Source: Streptomyces sp. NBC_01233 (GTDB lineage: Bacteria > Actinomycetota > Actinomycetes > Streptomycetales > Streptomycetaceae). Taken from it: a stretch of 64,000 nucleotides of DNA. The translations under genes were made by a program, and so were the position numbers. Below, piece after piece: positions 43,534 through 53,566 of the stretch; position 1 is the first letter of the stretch; each line of letters begins with the position of its first letter. The notes below the pieces were generated by a model. That model saw only the letters and a list, made by a program, of their open reading frames with translations. It was not told where the DNA came from and ran no database searches. The DNA lies in the NCBI RefSeq assembly GCF_035989305.1, contig NZ_CP108514.1, positions 2,728,501 through 2,792,500 on the forward strand. Direction: 5' to 3'.

Positions 43534-45303
43534 ATGTCGGTTTCCGTAACCCTTCCGGCGCTCGGTGAGAGCGTCACCGAGGGCACTGTCACCCGCTGGC
43601 TGAAGGCCGAGGGCGAGCGCGTCGAGGCCGACGAGCCGCTGCTCGAGGTATCGACCGACAAGGTCGACACCGAGATCCCGTCGCCCGTCTCCGGCATCCT
43701 GGCCTCCATCAAGGTCGCCGAGGACGAGACCGTCGAGGTCGGCGCCGAGCTGGCCGTCATCGACGACGGCTCCGGCGCCGCTGCTGCAGCCCCGGCTGCA
43801 GAGTCCGCAGTCGCCGAGCCGGCCGCCGCTGTCGAGGCCCCCGCGGCCGCTCCGGCCCCGGTCGCCGAGGCCCCCGCGGCCCCGGCTCCGGTCGCCGAGG
43901 CCCCCGCCGCCGCCGCGCCCGCCGCGTCCGGTACCGATGTCGTGCTCCCCGCCCTGGGCGAGTCCGTCACCGAGGGCACCGTCACCCGCTGGCTGAAGCA
44001 GGTCGGCGAGTCCGTCGAGGCCGACGAGCCGCTGCTCGAGGTCTCCACGGACAAGGTCGACACCGAGATCCCCGCGCCGGTCTCCGGCACGCTGCTGGAG
44101 ATCCGGATCGGCGAGGACGAGACCGCCGAGGTCGGCGCCGTTCTGGCCGTCATCGGCGTCGCCGGTGCCGCCCCCGCAGCGGCCCCGGCCGCCGCCGCCC
44201 CGGCTCCGGTCCAGGCTGCCGCTCCGGTCGCCGCCCCGGCTCCGGCCGTGGCCGCCCCCGCCGCTCCGGCCCCCGTCGCCGCTCCGGCCCCGGTCGCCGC
44301 TCCGGCCCCCGTCGCCGCTCCCGCCCCCGTCGCCGCTCCCGCCGCCCCGGTCGCCGCCCCGGTCTCCGCCGGTGACGAGGGCGCGTACGTGACCCCGCTG
44401 GTGCGCAAGCTCGCCTCGGAGTCCGGCGTCAACCTGTCCGCGGTCTCGGGCACCGGTGTCGGTGGCCGCATCCGCAAGCAGGACGTCCTGGCCGCCGCCG
44501 AGGCCGCCAAGGCCGCGGCCGCCGCCCCGGCGCCGGCCGCTGCCGCTCCGGCCGCCAAGGCTCCGGCCGCCGCGGTCTCCGAGCTGCGCGGTCAGACGGT
44601 CAAGATGACCCGCATGCGCAAGGTCATCGGCGACAACATGATGAAGGCCCTGCACTCGCAGGCTCAGCTCAGCTCCGTGGTCGAGGTGGACATCACCAAG
44701 ATCATGAAGCTGCGCGAGAAGGCCAAGGGCGCGTTCCTGGCCCGTGAGGGCGTCAAGCTCTCGCCCATGCCGTTCTTCGTCAAGGCCGCTGCCCAGGCGC
44801 TGAAGGCCCACGCGGTCGTCAACGCCCGGATCAACGAGGACGAGGGCACCATCACCTACTTCGACTCGGAGAACATCGGCATCGCCGTGGACTCCGAGAA
44901 GGGCCTGATGACCCCGGTCATCAAGGGTGCCGGTGACCTCAACCTGGCGGGCATCTCCAAGGCGACCGCCGACCTGGCCGCCAAGGTCCGCGGCAACAAG
45001 ATCACGCCGGACGAGCTGTCGGGCGCGACCTTCACCATCAGCAACACCGGCTCGCGCGGTGCGCTGTTCGACACGGTCATCGTGCCCCCGAACCAGGTCG
45101 CCATCCTGGGCATCGGTGCCACGGTGAAGCGCCCGGTGGTCATCGAGACCGCCGAGGGCACCAACATCGGCATCCGCGACATGACGTACCTGACCCTGTC
45201 CTACGACCACCGCCTGGTGGACGGCGCGGACGCGGCCCGGTACCTCTCGGCCGTCAAGGCGATCCTCGAGGCCGGCGAGTTCGAGGTCGAGCTCGGCCTG
45301 TAA
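43534..45303 (+). CDS. sucB: Dihydrolipoamide acyltransferase (E2) with two lipoyl domains
   Basis: The 589-aa protein has two near-identical lipoyl domains with lipoylated Lys43 and Lys174 (both STDKVDTE), Ala/Pro linkers (about 88-130 and 208-280), an E1/E3-binding domain (about 285-325) and the acyltransferase domain ending in [17 protein letters not shown] with the catalytic His. It carries the acyl intermediate for pyruvate and probably 2-oxoglutarate dehydrogenases. Whether acetyl or succinyl is preferred cannot be read from sequence. AGGAG lies 11 bases before the ATG. Confidence 0.95.
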   Translation: MSVSVTLPALGESVTEGTVTRWLKAEGERVEADEPLLEVSTDKVDTEIPSPVSGILASIKVAEDETVEVGAELAVIDDGSGAAAAAPAAESAVAEPAAAVEAPAAAPAPVAEAPAAPAPVAEAPAAAAPAASGTDVVLPALGESVTEGTVTRWLKQVGESVEADEPLLEVSTDKVDTEIPAPVSGTLLEIRIGEDETAEVGAVLAVIGVAGAAPAAAPAAAAPAPVQAAAPVAAPAPAVAAPAAPAPVAAPAPVAAPAPVAAPAPVAAPAAPVAAPVSAGDEGAYVTPLVRKLASESGVNLSAVSGTGVGGRIRKQDVLAAAEAAKAAAAAPAPAAAAPAAKAPAAAVSELRGQTVKMTRMRKVIGDNMMKALHSQAQLSSVVEVDITKIMKLREKAKGAFLAREGVKLSPMPFFVKAAAQALKAHAVVNARINEDEGTITYFDSENIGIAVDSEKGLMTPVIKGAGDLNLAGISKATADLAAKVRGNKITPDELSGATFTISNTGSRGALFDTVIVPPNQVAILGIGATVKRPVVIETAEGTNIGIRDMTYLTLSYDHRLVDGADAARYLSAVKAILEAGEFEVELGL

Positions 45304-45330
45304 GGCTCACCGCGCAGCAGTGGCTGTCGC

Positions 45331-45378
45331 ACCACGGCGCCCCCGTCCGGAATCCCCTCCGGACGGGGGCGCCGTGGT
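45331..45378 (+). terminator. Terminator downstream of the E2 gene
   Basis: A perfect 20-bp stem (45331-45350 with 45359-45378) closes an 8-base loop, 28 bases after the E2 stop. Confidence 0.9.
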
Positions 45379-45557
45379 CTTCCCGCCCCTACCGCGAACG
45401 CTCCGGCCGGGCGGGGCGGGACGGGGCGTCGGTTCCCTGTAACCAGCCTCACCCGGCGTCCCTGACCGGGAACGCATCGCGTCGGCCTACTCCGCCGTAT
45501 TGTCTACGCATCAGCCCCGGACCACCCCTGCACCCGCACCCAGGAGATGAACCGCCG

Positions 45558-46184
45558 ATGATCACCCCACCCGTCGTGCACTCGCTGCGCGAGCAGATCC
45601 GCGAGCACATCGTGGAGGGGATCGTCAGCGGGCGCTGGAAGCCCGGGGAGCGGATCGTCGAGCGCCGGATCGCGGTGGAGCTGGAGGTCAGCCAGACGCC
45701 CGTACGGGAGGCCCTGCGCGAGCTGGAGACCCTGCGGCTGATCGAGTCGGCGCCGAACAAGGGCGTACGCGTACGGAACCTCTCCGCGGCCGACCTGGAG
45801 GAGATCTACCCGGTCCGGGCCGGTCTGGAGCAGATCGCGGCGGAGCTGGCCGCGCCGCGGCTGGCGGCCGACTGCTCGGCGCTGGAGCCGCACGTGGCGG
45901 CCCTGTGGGAGGCCGACCGCACCGAGGACGGGACCGCGCAGGTACGGCACACCGTCGGGTTCCACCGGGAGATGGTCCGCGCGGCCGGGAACAGCGTGCT
46001 GCTGCACACCTGGGAGAGCCTGGGCATCGAGGTGTTCACGGCCCTGTCCATCCGCTGGCTGGGAACCGTCCAGAAGTCCTACGCCGAGGAGCACGAGGCC
46101 CTCGTCGAGGCGTTCCGCAGTCAGGATCCGGACATCGGCCTGCTGGTGAAGCGGCATGTCCTGGGGTGCGCCCCGAGGGCGTGA
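45558..46184 (+). CDS. GntR-family regulator (FadR/FCD type)
   Basis: The 208-aa protein has an N-terminal winged helix (about 10-72; [33 protein letters not shown]) and an FCD ligand domain (about 78-205). It lies between the E2 and E1 genes. A 17-bp perfect palindrome 121 bases upstream of aceE is a plausible operator, so it may control pyruvate dehydrogenase in the manner of PdhR. The ligand (pyruvate or another acid) is inferred. Confidence 0.93.
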   Translation: MITPPVVHSLREQIREHIVEGIVSGRWKPGERIVERRIAVELEVSQTPVREALRELETLRLIESAPNKGVRVRNLSAADLEEIYPVRAGLEQIAAELAAPRLAADCSALEPHVAALWEADRTEDGTAQVRHTVGFHREMVRAAGNSVLLHTWESLGIEVFTALSIRWLGTVQKSYAEEHEALVEAFRSQDPDIGLLVKRHVLGCAPRA

Positions 46185-46210
46185 TCCGTCCGCTTCGCCC
46201 CCATTTGACC

Positions 46211-46245
46211 GGCACCGCGTGCCTTTCTTACTGGCACGCGGTGCC
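46211..46245 (+). terminator. Terminator downstream of the GntR gene
   Basis: GGCACCGCGTGCC pairs perfectly with GGCACGCGGTGCC across a T-rich 9-base loop, 26 bases after the regulator stop. Confidence 0.85.
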
Positions 46246-46283
46246 GACTTTCGTCAGATGGACGTTTCTTTGTCACTTTTATT

Positions 46284-46300
46284 TGATCGATCATCGATCA
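46284..46300. promoter_or_regulatory. Perfect 17-bp palindrome upstream of aceE, probable GntR operator
   Basis: TGATCGATCATCGATCA reads the same on both strands around a central base. It lies in the A/T-richest part of the region, next to TTGTCA (46270), a possible -35. FCD-type GntR proteins bind short palindromes of this kind, and such a gene is directly upstream. Confidence 0.65.
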
Positions 46301-46404
46301 GCGATTTACAGTCGTCGCGGACCTCAACCAGGTCCACCGACCCTGTCCTGCCCGTCAGGGATTTTTTCACCACCTCTCCATTACCCGGAAGGCGGCGCAC
46401 AGCG

Positions 46405-49089
46405 ATGTCCGACCCCGTAGGAAAGCTTCCGAGCGAGCTCGACCAGCTCCCGGACCGCGACACCGAGGAGACCGCCGAGTGGGCGGCCTCCCTCGACGCC
46501 GTCGCCAAGGCCGCCGGTACACGCCGGGCCGAATACCTGCTGCGTCGCACCCTCCAGCACGCCGAGGCCGCCGGCCTCGCGCTCCCCAAGCTGCTGGAGA
46601 CGGACTACGTCAACACCATCCCCACCGCCGCGGAGCCCGAGTTCCCCGGTGACGAGGAGATGGAAGCCAAGATCACCGCGTGGAACCGCTGGAACGCGGC
46701 CGCCATGGTGACCCGCGGCTCCAAGTACGGCGTCGGCGGCCACATCGCCACCTTCGCCTCCGCCGCGTGGCTGTACGAGACCGGCTTCCAGCACTTCTTC
46801 CGCGGGAAGGAGGCCGACGGATCGGGCGACCAGCTCTACATCCAGGGCCACGCCTCCCCCGGCATCTACGCCCGTGCCTTCCTCGACGGACGCATCTCCG
46901 AGCAGCAGCTCGACAACTTCCGCCAGGAGTCCGGCGGCAACGGCCTGCCGTCCTACCCGCACCCGCGGCGCCTGCCGTGGCTGTGGGAGTTCCCCACGGT
47001 CTCCATGGGCCTCGGCCCGCTCTCCGCGATCTACCAGGCGCGCTTCAACCGCTACCTGCAGAACCGGAGCATCAAGGACACCGCGAACTCGCACGTCTGG
47101 GCCTTCCTGGGCGACGGCGAGATGGACGAGCCCGAGTCGACCGCCGCCCTGGCCCTCGCCTCCCGCGAGCAGCTCGACAACCTGACCTTCGTCATCAACT
47201 GCAACCTGCAGCGCCTCGACGGTCCGGTCCGCGCCAACTTCCGCGTGGTCCAGGAGCTGGAGGCCCAGTTCCGCGGCGCCGGCTGGAACGTCATCAAGTC
47301 GCTGTGGGGCTCCGCCTGGGACGAGCTGTTCCAGCTCGACACCACGGGCGCCCTGGTACGCCGCCTGCGCGAGGTACCGGACGCGCAGTTCCAGACGTAC
47401 GCGACCCGCGACGTGGCCTACATCCGCCAGCACTTCTTCGGCGCCAACGCCGAGCTCGTGCAGCTGGCCGGCGTGCTCTCCGACGCGAAGATCGCCGAGT
47501 GCTTCCACAGCTCCCGCGGCGGCCACGAGCCCCGCAAGGTCTACGCCGCGTACAAGGCCGCCCTGGAGCACAAGGGCGCGCCGACGGTCATCCTGGCGCA
47601 GACCGTCAAGGGCTACACGCTGGGTGCCGGGTTCGAGTCGAAGAACGCGAACCACCAGATGAAGAAGCTGACGATCGACGAGTTCAAGGACATGCGTGAC
47701 CTCCTTGGCCTCCCGATCCCGGACAGCGCCTTCGCCGACGGCGTCGTGCCCTACGGCCACCCGGGCGCGAACAGCCCCGAGGTCCAGTACCTGAACGAGC
47801 GCCGCGCGGCGCTCGGCGGCCCGGCCCCGGCCCGCAAGGTCAAGCAGGTCGCCCTGCCGGCTCCGGCCGACCGTTCCTTCGCCCCGCTGCTCAAGGGTTC
47901 CGGCAAGCAGGAGATGGCCACCACCATGGCCTTCGTCCGCCTCGTCAAGGACCTGATGCGGGACAAGGAGACCGGCAAGCGCTGGGTGCCGATCGTCCCC
48001 GACGAGGCCCGCACCTTCGGTATGGAGTCCCTCTTCCCGTCGGCCGGCATCTACTCGCCGCTGGGCCAGACGTACGAGCCGGTCGACCGCGACCAGCTCA
48101 TGTACTACAAGGAAGCCAAGGACGGCCAGATCCTCAACGAGGGGATCACCGAGGCCGGCGCCATGGCCGACTTCATCGCCGCCTGCACGTCGTACGCGAC
48201 GCACGGCGAGCCGATGATCCCCTTCTACATCTTCTACTCGATGTTCGGCTGGCAGCGCACCGCCGACCAGATGTGGCAGCTCGCCGACCAGCTCGGCAAG
48301 GGCTTCATCGTCGGCGCCACCGCCGGCCGCACCACGCTGACCGGTGAGGGCCTGCAGCACGCGGACGGCCACTCGCACCTGATCGCGTCCACGAACCCGG
48401 CGTCGCTCAACTACGACCCGGCCTTCGCCTACGAGATCGCGGTGATCGTCAAGGACGGTCTGCGCCGGATGTACGGCGAGCAGCCCGAGGACGTCTTCTA
48501 CTACCTGACGGTCTACAACGAGCCGAAGGTGCAGCCCGCGATGCCCGAGGGCGTCGAGGAAGGCATCCTCAAGGGCCTGTACCGCTTCAACACGGCGGCG
48601 GACCTGGCGGACGCGGCCCCGGCGGCGGACGCCCCGAAGATCCAGCTGATGGCCTCCGGTACGGCGATCCACTGGATCCTTCAGGCGCAGCAGCTGCTGG
48701 CCGCCGACTGGAACGTGTCGGCCGACGTCTGGTCCGCCACCTCCTGGGGCGAGCTGCGCCGCGACGCGCTGGAGTGCGACGAGGCGCTGCTGCGCGGCGA
48801 GGTGCGCACCCCGTACGTCACCCGCGCGCTGGAAGGCGCCCAGGGCCCGGTCCTCGCCGTCTCCGACTGGATGCGTCAGGTCCCGGACCAGATCAGCCAG
48901 TGGGTGGAGCAGGACTACACCTCGCTGGGCACGGACGGCTTCGGCCTGTCCGACACCCGTGAGGGCGCCCGCCGCCACTTCGGTGTCGACGCCCAGTCGA
49001 TCGTGGTGGCCGCGCTGGCCCAGCTCGCCCGCCGCGGCGAGGTGCCGGCGTCAGCCGTCAAGGAGGCCCGGGAGCGCTACGGCCTCTGA
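46405..49089 (+). CDS. aceE: Pyruvate dehydrogenase E1, homodimeric type
   Basis: AceE (894 aa) decarboxylates pyruvate with thiamine diphosphate and acetylates E2. The ThDP motif [10 protein letters not shown] near residue 235, [13 protein letters not shown] and the substrate loop [15 protein letters not shown] are visible. The protein shape and length match homodimeric E1 of Gammaproteobacteria and Actinobacteria rather than alpha/beta E1. It starts at the ATG of [12 protein letters not shown]. It is transcribed alone behind the putative GntR operator. Confidence 0.97.
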   Translation: MSDPVGKLPSELDQLPDRDTEETAEWAASLDAVAKAAGTRRAEYLLRRTLQHAEAAGLALPKLLETDYVNTIPTAAEPEFPGDEEMEAKITAWNRWNAAAMVTRGSKYGVGGHIATFASAAWLYETGFQHFFRGKEADGSGDQLYIQGHASPGIYARAFLDGRISEQQLDNFRQESGGNGLPSYPHPRRLPWLWEFPTVSMGLGPLSAIYQARFNRYLQNRSIKDTANSHVWAFLGDGEMDEPESTAALALASREQLDNLTFVINCNLQRLDGPVRANFRVVQELEAQFRGAGWNVIKSLWGSAWDELFQLDTTGALVRRLREVPDAQFQTYATRDVAYIRQHFFGANAELVQLAGVLSDAKIAECFHSSRGGHEPRKVYAAYKAALEHKGAPTVILAQTVKGYTLGAGFESKNANHQMKKLTIDEFKDMRDLLGLPIPDSAFADGVVPYGHPGANSPEVQYLNERRAALGGPAPARKVKQVALPAPADRSFAPLLKGSGKQEMATTMAFVRLVKDLMRDKETGKRWVPIVPDEARTFGMESLFPSAGIYSPLGQTYEPVDRDQLMYYKEAKDGQILNEGITEAGAMADFIAACTSYATHGEPMIPFYIFYSMFGWQRTADQMWQLADQLGKGFIVGATAGRTTLTGEGLQHADGHSHLIASTNPASLNYDPAFAYEIAVIVKDGLRRMYGEQPEDVFYYLTVYNEPKVQPAMPEGVEEGILKGLYRFNTAADLADAAPAADAPKIQLMASGTAIHWILQAQQLLAADWNVSADVWSATSWGELRRDALECDEALLRGEVRTPYVTRALEGAQGPVLAVSDWMRQVPDQISQWVEQDYTSLGTDGFGLSDTREGARRHFGVDAQSIVVAALAQLARRGEVPASAVKEARERYGL

Positions 49090-49103
49090 GGCTCCGAGTG
49101 ACA

Positions 49104-49155
49104 GGCGAAAGGCCGGTGTCCGACCCCCGCGGGGGTCGGACACCGGCCTTTCGCC
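49104..49155 (+). terminator. Perfect 52-nt palindrome after aceE
   Basis: Bases 49104-49129 are the exact reverse complement of 49130-49155 with no unpaired centre, 14 bases after the aceE stop. It is the same length as the palindrome after nadA. Confidence 0.88.
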
Positions 49156-49203
49156 GTATGAGCGGTGGCGGCGCGGGGGCGCACCCGTGATGCTGGAGCG
49201 GTG

Positions 49204-49722
49204 ATGGACGAGACGGAGTTCTGGGAGATCGTGGACCGTACCCGCGAGGCCGCCGACGGCGACCCCGAGGAACACGCCGAGCTGCTCGTGGAGCGGCTGG
49301 CCCAGCTCGACCCGGATTCCGTCCTCGACTTCGCCCGGCACTTCGAGTCGCGCTACAACCGGGCGTACACCTGGGACCTGTGGGGTGCTGCCTGGGTGCT
49401 GCTCGACGGGGCGAGCGACGACGCCTTCGACTACTTCCGCTGCTGGCTGATCGGGCAGGGGCGGGAGGTCTTCGAGGGCGGAGTGCACGATCCGGACCAT
49501 CTGGCGGAGCTCCTGGGCGAGTTCGACGAGGAGATCGACGGGGACGGCGAGGAGCTGGGGTACGCGGCCGACGAGGCGTACGAGCAGCTGACCGGGGCGG
49601 TGGCACCCGACCTGGGCATCCCGCTGCAGGCGGCGGAGCCGGAGGGCGCCCCGCTGGACTTCGAGAACGAAGCCGTGCTCGCGGAGCGCTTCCCCCGGCT
49701 GTGGGACCGGTTTCGCGCGTGA
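49204..49722 (+). CDS. DUF4240 domain protein
   Basis: The 172-aa acidic protein begins MDETEFWEIVDRTRE, the DUF4240 signature, with YTWDLWGAAWVL and DDAFDYFRCWLIGQG in the middle. It is predicted all-helical and cytoplasmic. GGAG lies seven bases before the ATG. Its stop is immediately followed by the SDR gene stop on the other strand. Function unknown. Confidence 0.9.
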   Translation: MDETEFWEIVDRTREAADGDPEEHAELLVERLAQLDPDSVLDFARHFESRYNRAYTWDLWGAAWVLLDGASDDAFDYFRCWLIGQGREVFEGGVHDPDHLAELLGEFDEEIDGDGEELGYAADEAYEQLTGAVAPDLGIPLQAAEPEGAPLDFENEAVLAERFPRLWDRFRA

Positions 49723-50493
49723 TCAGTAGTGGGTGCCGCCGTCGATGCGGATCTCCGTACCGGTGATGAAGGCGCCGTCCTCGGAGCCCAGCATCGCGAC
49801 GACGCCGGCCACGGTGTCGGGACCGGCGAAGCCCTGGCCGAGGGCCGGGGCGAGCTTGGCGAACAGGCTCCAGTCGGTGTCCTCGGGCAGGCCCGGGCCG
49901 TTGCCGGTCGTCATGCCGGACTCGATGGAGCCGGGGGCGACGGAGACGAAGCGCAGCCCCTGCTTGCTGTACTCGGCGGCCAGCGCGTGGGTCATGGACT
50001 GGATGCCGCCCTTGCTGGCCGCGTAGGCGGACATGTAGGGGTGCGCGAAGGACGCCGAGGTGGAGCTGAAGTTCACGACGGCCGGCCGGTCGCCCGCCAG
50101 CAGGGCCGACAGGGACTCGCGGATCATCAGGAAGGTGCCGGTCAGGTTGACCCCGATGACCTGGTTCCAGAGGTCGAGCGTGGTCTGGTGGGTGTGCGCG
50201 GAGCGCAGGATGCCCGCGGCGTTGACGAGCACGTCGATCCCGCCGAGGGCGAGCGTCGCGGCGGCCACGCCCTCCTTGACCGCGTTCTCGTCGGATATGT
50301 CCAGGACGGCGGTGGTGAGCCGGTCCTGGTGGCCCTCGGCGGCCGCGCGGTCGGCGGTGACCTTCAGCCCGGCCTCGCTGACGTCCACGGTGTGGACCCG
50401 GCCGCCCTCGGCGAGGATGCGGTGGACGGTGGCCCGGCCGATGCCGGAGCCGCCGCCGGTGATGAGGACACGACGTCCTTCGTAACGGTTCAT
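49723..50493 (-). CDS. Short-chain dehydrogenase/reductase
   Basis: The 256-aa classical SDR has the cofactor motif TGGGSGIG, NAAGI, the catalytic Ser and YxxxK motif (YAASK), and the C-terminal TGTEIRIDGG. The acidic residue after strand 2 (TVDVSE) suggests NAD preference. TACGCT lies six bases before the ATG, so it is likely leaderless. It diverges from a TetR gene and shares a palindromic site with it. Substrate unknown. Confidence 0.93.
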   Translation of the reverse strand: MNRYEGRRVLITGGGSGIGRATVHRILAEGGRVHTVDVSEAGLKVTADRAAAEGHQDRLTTAVLDISDENAVKEGVAAATLALGGIDVLVNAAGILRSAHTHQTTLDLWNQVIGVNLTGTFLMIRESLSALLAGDRPAVVNFSSTSASFAHPYMSAYAASKGGIQSMTHALAAEYSKQGLRFVSVAPGSIESGMTTGNGPGLPEDTDWSLFAKLAPALGQGFAGPDTVAGVVAMLGSEDGAFITGTEIRIDGGTHY

Positions 50494-50513
50494 GGCGCGA
50501 GCGTACCGAAGGA

Positions 50514-50530
50514 ATGGCACATTTTGCCAT
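50514..50530. promoter_or_regulatory. Palindrome in the SDR/TetR intergenic region
   Basis: ATGGCA and TGCCAT arms flank five bases (CATTT). It is located 20 bases upstream of the SDR start and 50 upstream of the TetR start, the usual place for a TetR operator controlling both genes. Confidence 0.6.
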
Positions 50531-50580
50531 GCTGTCAGGAAATGTCATTGCCGCGGGGCGCGGGGGGTACGCTTCACCCC

Positions 50581-51234
50581 GTGAGATCCCCTCGCCCGTA
50601 CTCTCCCCAGGCCGGCCCCGGAGCCCAGTCGCTGACCGAGCGCCGCAAGGCGGCCACCCAGCTCGACATCGCTCGCGCGGCCTGCGAACTCTTCGCCGAA
50701 CACGGCCCCGACGGCACCACCGCCGAGGACATCGCCCACCGCGCCGGGGTGGCACTGCGCACGTTCTACCGCTACTTCCGCAACAAGCAGGAGGCGGTGG
50801 CGCCGCTGCTCGCGGGCGGCGGTGACGCCTGGCGCGCACTGCTCGCCGAGGAGGACCCCGGCACGCCCCTCGCCGAGGCGCTGGAGCGCGCCGTCACCCG
50901 GTCACTGAGCGGACTGCAGGCCGTGGAGGAGGGCCTGGAGGTGACCCGCGGCCTGCTGCGTGCGGCGGCGGGGGACCAGGCCCTGCGGGCCGTCTGGTAC
51001 CGCGTGAACCAGGACTCCGAGGAGCACCTGGTCCCGGTCATCGCCCGGCTGGCCGGGCCGGACGCCGATCCCCTGGAGGTCCGCCTGCTCGCCGCGGCGG
51101 CCACGGACGCGATCCGCGTCGCACTGGAGCTGTGGTCGACCACCGACGCACCGGTCTCGGGCCCCGGCTCCCCCGCCGAACTCGCGGTCCGGTGCCTGCG
51201 CGACCTCACCGGCGCGATGCCCCTGCTGCGCTGA
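50581..51234 (+). CDS. TetR-family transcriptional regulator
   Basis: The 217-aa protein has an N-terminal TetR helix-turn-helix (about 22-68; ACELFAEHGPDGTTAEDIA, RTFYRYFRNKQEAV) and a helical ligand domain. The GTG follows TACGCT by seven bases. Divergence from the SDR gene suggests it represses that gene in response to the SDR substrate or product, which is inference. Confidence 0.93.
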   Translation: MRSPRPYSPQAGPGAQSLTERRKAATQLDIARAACELFAEHGPDGTTAEDIAHRAGVALRTFYRYFRNKQEAVAPLLAGGGDAWRALLAEEDPGTPLAEALERAVTRSLSGLQAVEEGLEVTRGLLRAAAGDQALRAVWYRVNQDSEEHLVPVIARLAGPDADPLEVRLLAAAATDAIRVALELWSTTDAPVSGPGSPAELAVRCLRDLTGAMPLLR

Positions 51235-51318
51235 GTCCAGCGCGGCAGGGGCATCGGCCCGGACCCGCGGTCCTACGTGTGTTGCGCGTGTTGCGTGTGT
51301 TGCGCGTCCCGGTCGGCC

Positions 51319-51810
51319 TCAGTGACCGCCGCCCCAGCCGCTGCCGCCGCCGTTGCCGCCGTCGCCTCCGCGACCACCGCTCCAGCCGCCGTCGCCGCCG
51401 TCGCCGCCGTCGCCTCCGCGGACACCGCCCCAGCCGCCGTCGCCACCGCGACCACCGTCGCCGCCTCGACCGCCGCCCCAGTCACCGTCGTTCCAGCCCC
51501 AGTCGCCGTTGCCGCCGCGACCGGAGTCGTTCCAGTTCGAGTCACGCCAGTTCGAGTCGTTCCAGTTGTTCCAGTAGTGGCGTCCGCCGTTGCCGCCGAC
51601 CCCGCTGTCGTCCCAGCACCAGCTCGGACGGTCGCGCCAGTCCCGGTTGCAGCATTCGTCCCAGCGCCAGTCGCGCCAGTTGTTGTCCGAGCACCTCCAG
51701 CTGCCGCCGCCCCCGGTGACGGTGCTCGCCGACGCGGTGGCGACCGGCATCAGGCCGATCGTGACTCCGGCCGCCCCCGCCAGGCATGCTGCAACGATCC
51801 TTCGGCGCAT
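51319..51810 (-). CDS. Secreted Gly/Trp/Asp/Asn-rich low-complexity protein
   Basis: A signal peptide (to about ATASA, residue 29) precedes a mature chain of about 134 residues with four cysteines (WRCSDNN, DECCNRD, SWCWDD), a Trp/Asn/Asp block and a C-terminal run of GGDGG, GGRGG and GGWGG units. The start at 51810 is nine bases after GGAGG; an ATG six bases earlier is three bases from it. The composition resembles surface or matrix proteins. No known family is recognised, and the antisense strand also stays open because of the repeats. Confidence 0.65.
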   Translation of the reverse strand: MRRRIVAACLAGAAGVTIGLMPVATASASTVTGGGGSWRCSDNNWRDWRWDECCNRDWRDRPSWCWDDSGVGGNGGRHYWNNWNDSNWRDSNWNDSGRGGNGDWGWNDGDWGGGRGGDGGRGGDGGWGGVRGGDGGDGGDGGWSGGRGGDGGNGGGSGWGGGH

Positions 51811-51895
51811 CTTCATGCACCTCCGTACGTGTCTCGCTTATACGGTATTTAGGTAATTCCACCCTCGCCCGCCCCCGCGGCCCTGTCAAAGGGAA

Positions 51896-51935
51896 AGGCC
51901 CCCCGCCGCTCTCCGTGGAGAGTGGCGGGGGGCCT
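51896..51935 (-). terminator. Terminator downstream of glnA
   Basis: An 18-bp stem with one G-U pair (AGGCCCCCCGCCGCTCTC arm) closes a 4-base loop, 37 bases after the glnA stop. Confidence 0.85.
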
Positions 51936-51972
51936 CCCATCAGGCATGACGCTCGTTCCGAGCGATCACGGC

Positions 51973-53382
51973 CTAGAGGTCGAAGTACATCTCGAACTCG
52001 TGCGGGTGCGGACGCAGTGCGATCGGGGCGATCTCGTGCGTGCGCTTGTAGTCGATCCAGGTCTCGATCAGGTCGGGGGTGAAGACACCGCCGGCCAGGA
52101 GGTACTCGTGGTCCTCCTCCAGGGCCTTGAGGACCGCGTCCAGGCTGGTCGGGACCTGCGGGACGCTCGCGTGCTCGTCGGGCGAGAGCTCGTAGAGGTC
52201 CTTGTCGATCGGCTCCATCGGCTCGATCTTGTTCTTCACGCCGTCGAGGCCCGCGAGCAGCAGCGCCGAGAAGGCCAGGTACGGGTTCGAGGACGGGTCC
52301 GGGGCGCGGAACTCGACGCGCTTGGCCTTCGGGTTCGAGCCCGTGATCGGGATGCGCATGGCGGCGGAGCGGTTGCGCTGCGAGTACACCATGTTGACCG
52401 GCGCCTCGAAGCCCGGCACCAGGCGGTGGTAGGAGTTCACCGTCGGGTTGGTGAAGGCCAGCAGCGACGGGGCGTGCTTGAGGATGCCGCCGATGTAGTA
52501 GCGCGCGGTGTCCGACAGGCCCGCGTAGCCGGCCTCGTCGTAGAACAGCGGGTCGCCGTTCGCCCACAGCGACTGGTGCACGTGCATGCCCGAGCCGTTG
52601 TCACCGAAGATCGGCTTCGGCATGAAGGTCGCGGTCTTGCCGTTGCGCCAGGCGACGTTCTTCACGACGTACTTGAAGAGCATCAGGTCGTCGGCCGCGG
52701 CCAGCAGCGTGTTGAACTTGTAGTTGATCTCGGCCTGGCCGCCGGTGCCGACCTCGTGGTGCTGACGCTCGACCTGGAGGCCCTGGGCGTCCAGCTCGAG
52801 GGAGATCTCGGCGCGCAGGTCGGCGAAGTGGTCGACCGGGGCTACGGGGAAGTAACCACCCTTGTAGCGGACCTTGTAACCACGGTTGTTCTCCTCGGAG
52901 CCCGTGTTCCAGGCGCCGGCCTCGGAGTCGATGTGGTAGAAGCTCTCGTTCGCGGTGGTCGCGAAGCGCACGCTGTCGAACACGTAGAACTCGGCCTCGG
53001 GGCCGAAGTACGCGGTGTCGGCGATGCCGGTGGAGGCGAGGTACGCCTCGGCCTTCTTCGCCACGTTGCGCGGGTCGCGGCTGTAGGCCTCGCCCGTGAT
53101 CGGGTCGTGGATGAAGAAGTTGATGTTGAGCGTCTTGTCCTTGCGGAACGGGTCCAGGCGCGCGGTCGTGATGTCGGCGCGCAGCGCCATGTCGGACTCG
53201 TGGATCGCCTGGAAGCCGCGGATGGAGGAGCCGTCGAAGGCGAGCTCCTCCGCCGGGTCGAACGCCCGCGCCGGGATGGTGAAGTGCTGCATCACACCAG
53301 GCAGGTCGCAGAAGCGGACGTCGACGAACTTGACGTCGTTCTCCTCGATGTACTGCTTCACTTCGTCGGCGTTCTGGAACAT
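51973..53382 (-). CDS. glnA: Glutamine synthetase type I
   Basis: GlnA (469 aa) makes glutamine from glutamate and ammonia. It has the DGSS and [10 protein letters not shown] metal-site regions, the ATP-binding [16 protein letters not shown] and the latch NRSAAMRIP. The adenylylation Tyr is present in DLYELSPDE, so activity is likely controlled by GlnE. GGAGGAG precedes the ATG. A GlnR-type box lies about 100-140 bases upstream. Confidence 0.98.
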   Translation of the reverse strand: MFQNADEVKQYIEENDVKFVDVRFCDLPGVMQHFTIPARAFDPAEELAFDGSSIRGFQAIHESDMALRADITTARLDPFRKDKTLNINFFIHDPITGEAYSRDPRNVAKKAEAYLASTGIADTAYFGPEAEFYVFDSVRFATTANESFYHIDSEAGAWNTGSEENNRGYKVRYKGGYFPVAPVDHFADLRAEISLELDAQGLQVERQHHEVGTGGQAEINYKFNTLLAAADDLMLFKYVVKNVAWRNGKTATFMPKPIFGDNGSGMHVHQSLWANGDPLFYDEAGYAGLSDTARYYIGGILKHAPSLLAFTNPTVNSYHRLVPGFEAPVNMVYSQRNRSAAMRIPITGSNPKAKRVEFRAPDPSSNPYLAFSALLLAGLDGVKNKIEPMEPIDKDLYELSPDEHASVPQVPTSLDAVLKALEEDHEYLLAGGVFTPDLIETWIDYKRTHEIAPIALRPHPHEFEMYFDL

Positions 53383-53480
53383 CCAACTCCTCCTACTCCC
53401 GGCCCCGGGGCAGGGCGGGCTTTATAGCTCGTGGTGCGTCAGTGCGGTGCCGCACGCTGACCCGACCATAAGCACAAGGG

Positions 53481-53519
53481 ATTTCTCAAGCATGACCCAT
53501 TTGTTTCGCACAAGTTAAC
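53481..53519 (-). promoter_or_regulatory. GlnR-type operator upstream of glnA
   Basis: On the minus strand GTTAAC, six bases, GAAAC, six bases, GTCAT, then GAAAT gives the alternating a-site/b-site pattern (gTnAc-n6-GaAAc) of actinobacterial GlnR boxes. The spacing to glnA (99-137 bases) suits nitrogen-responsive activation. Confidence 0.75.
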
Positions 53520-53566
53520 CAGGGTCCCGCCGGAGTGCCGTGCGACGCCACCGGTACCGTGGTCGG

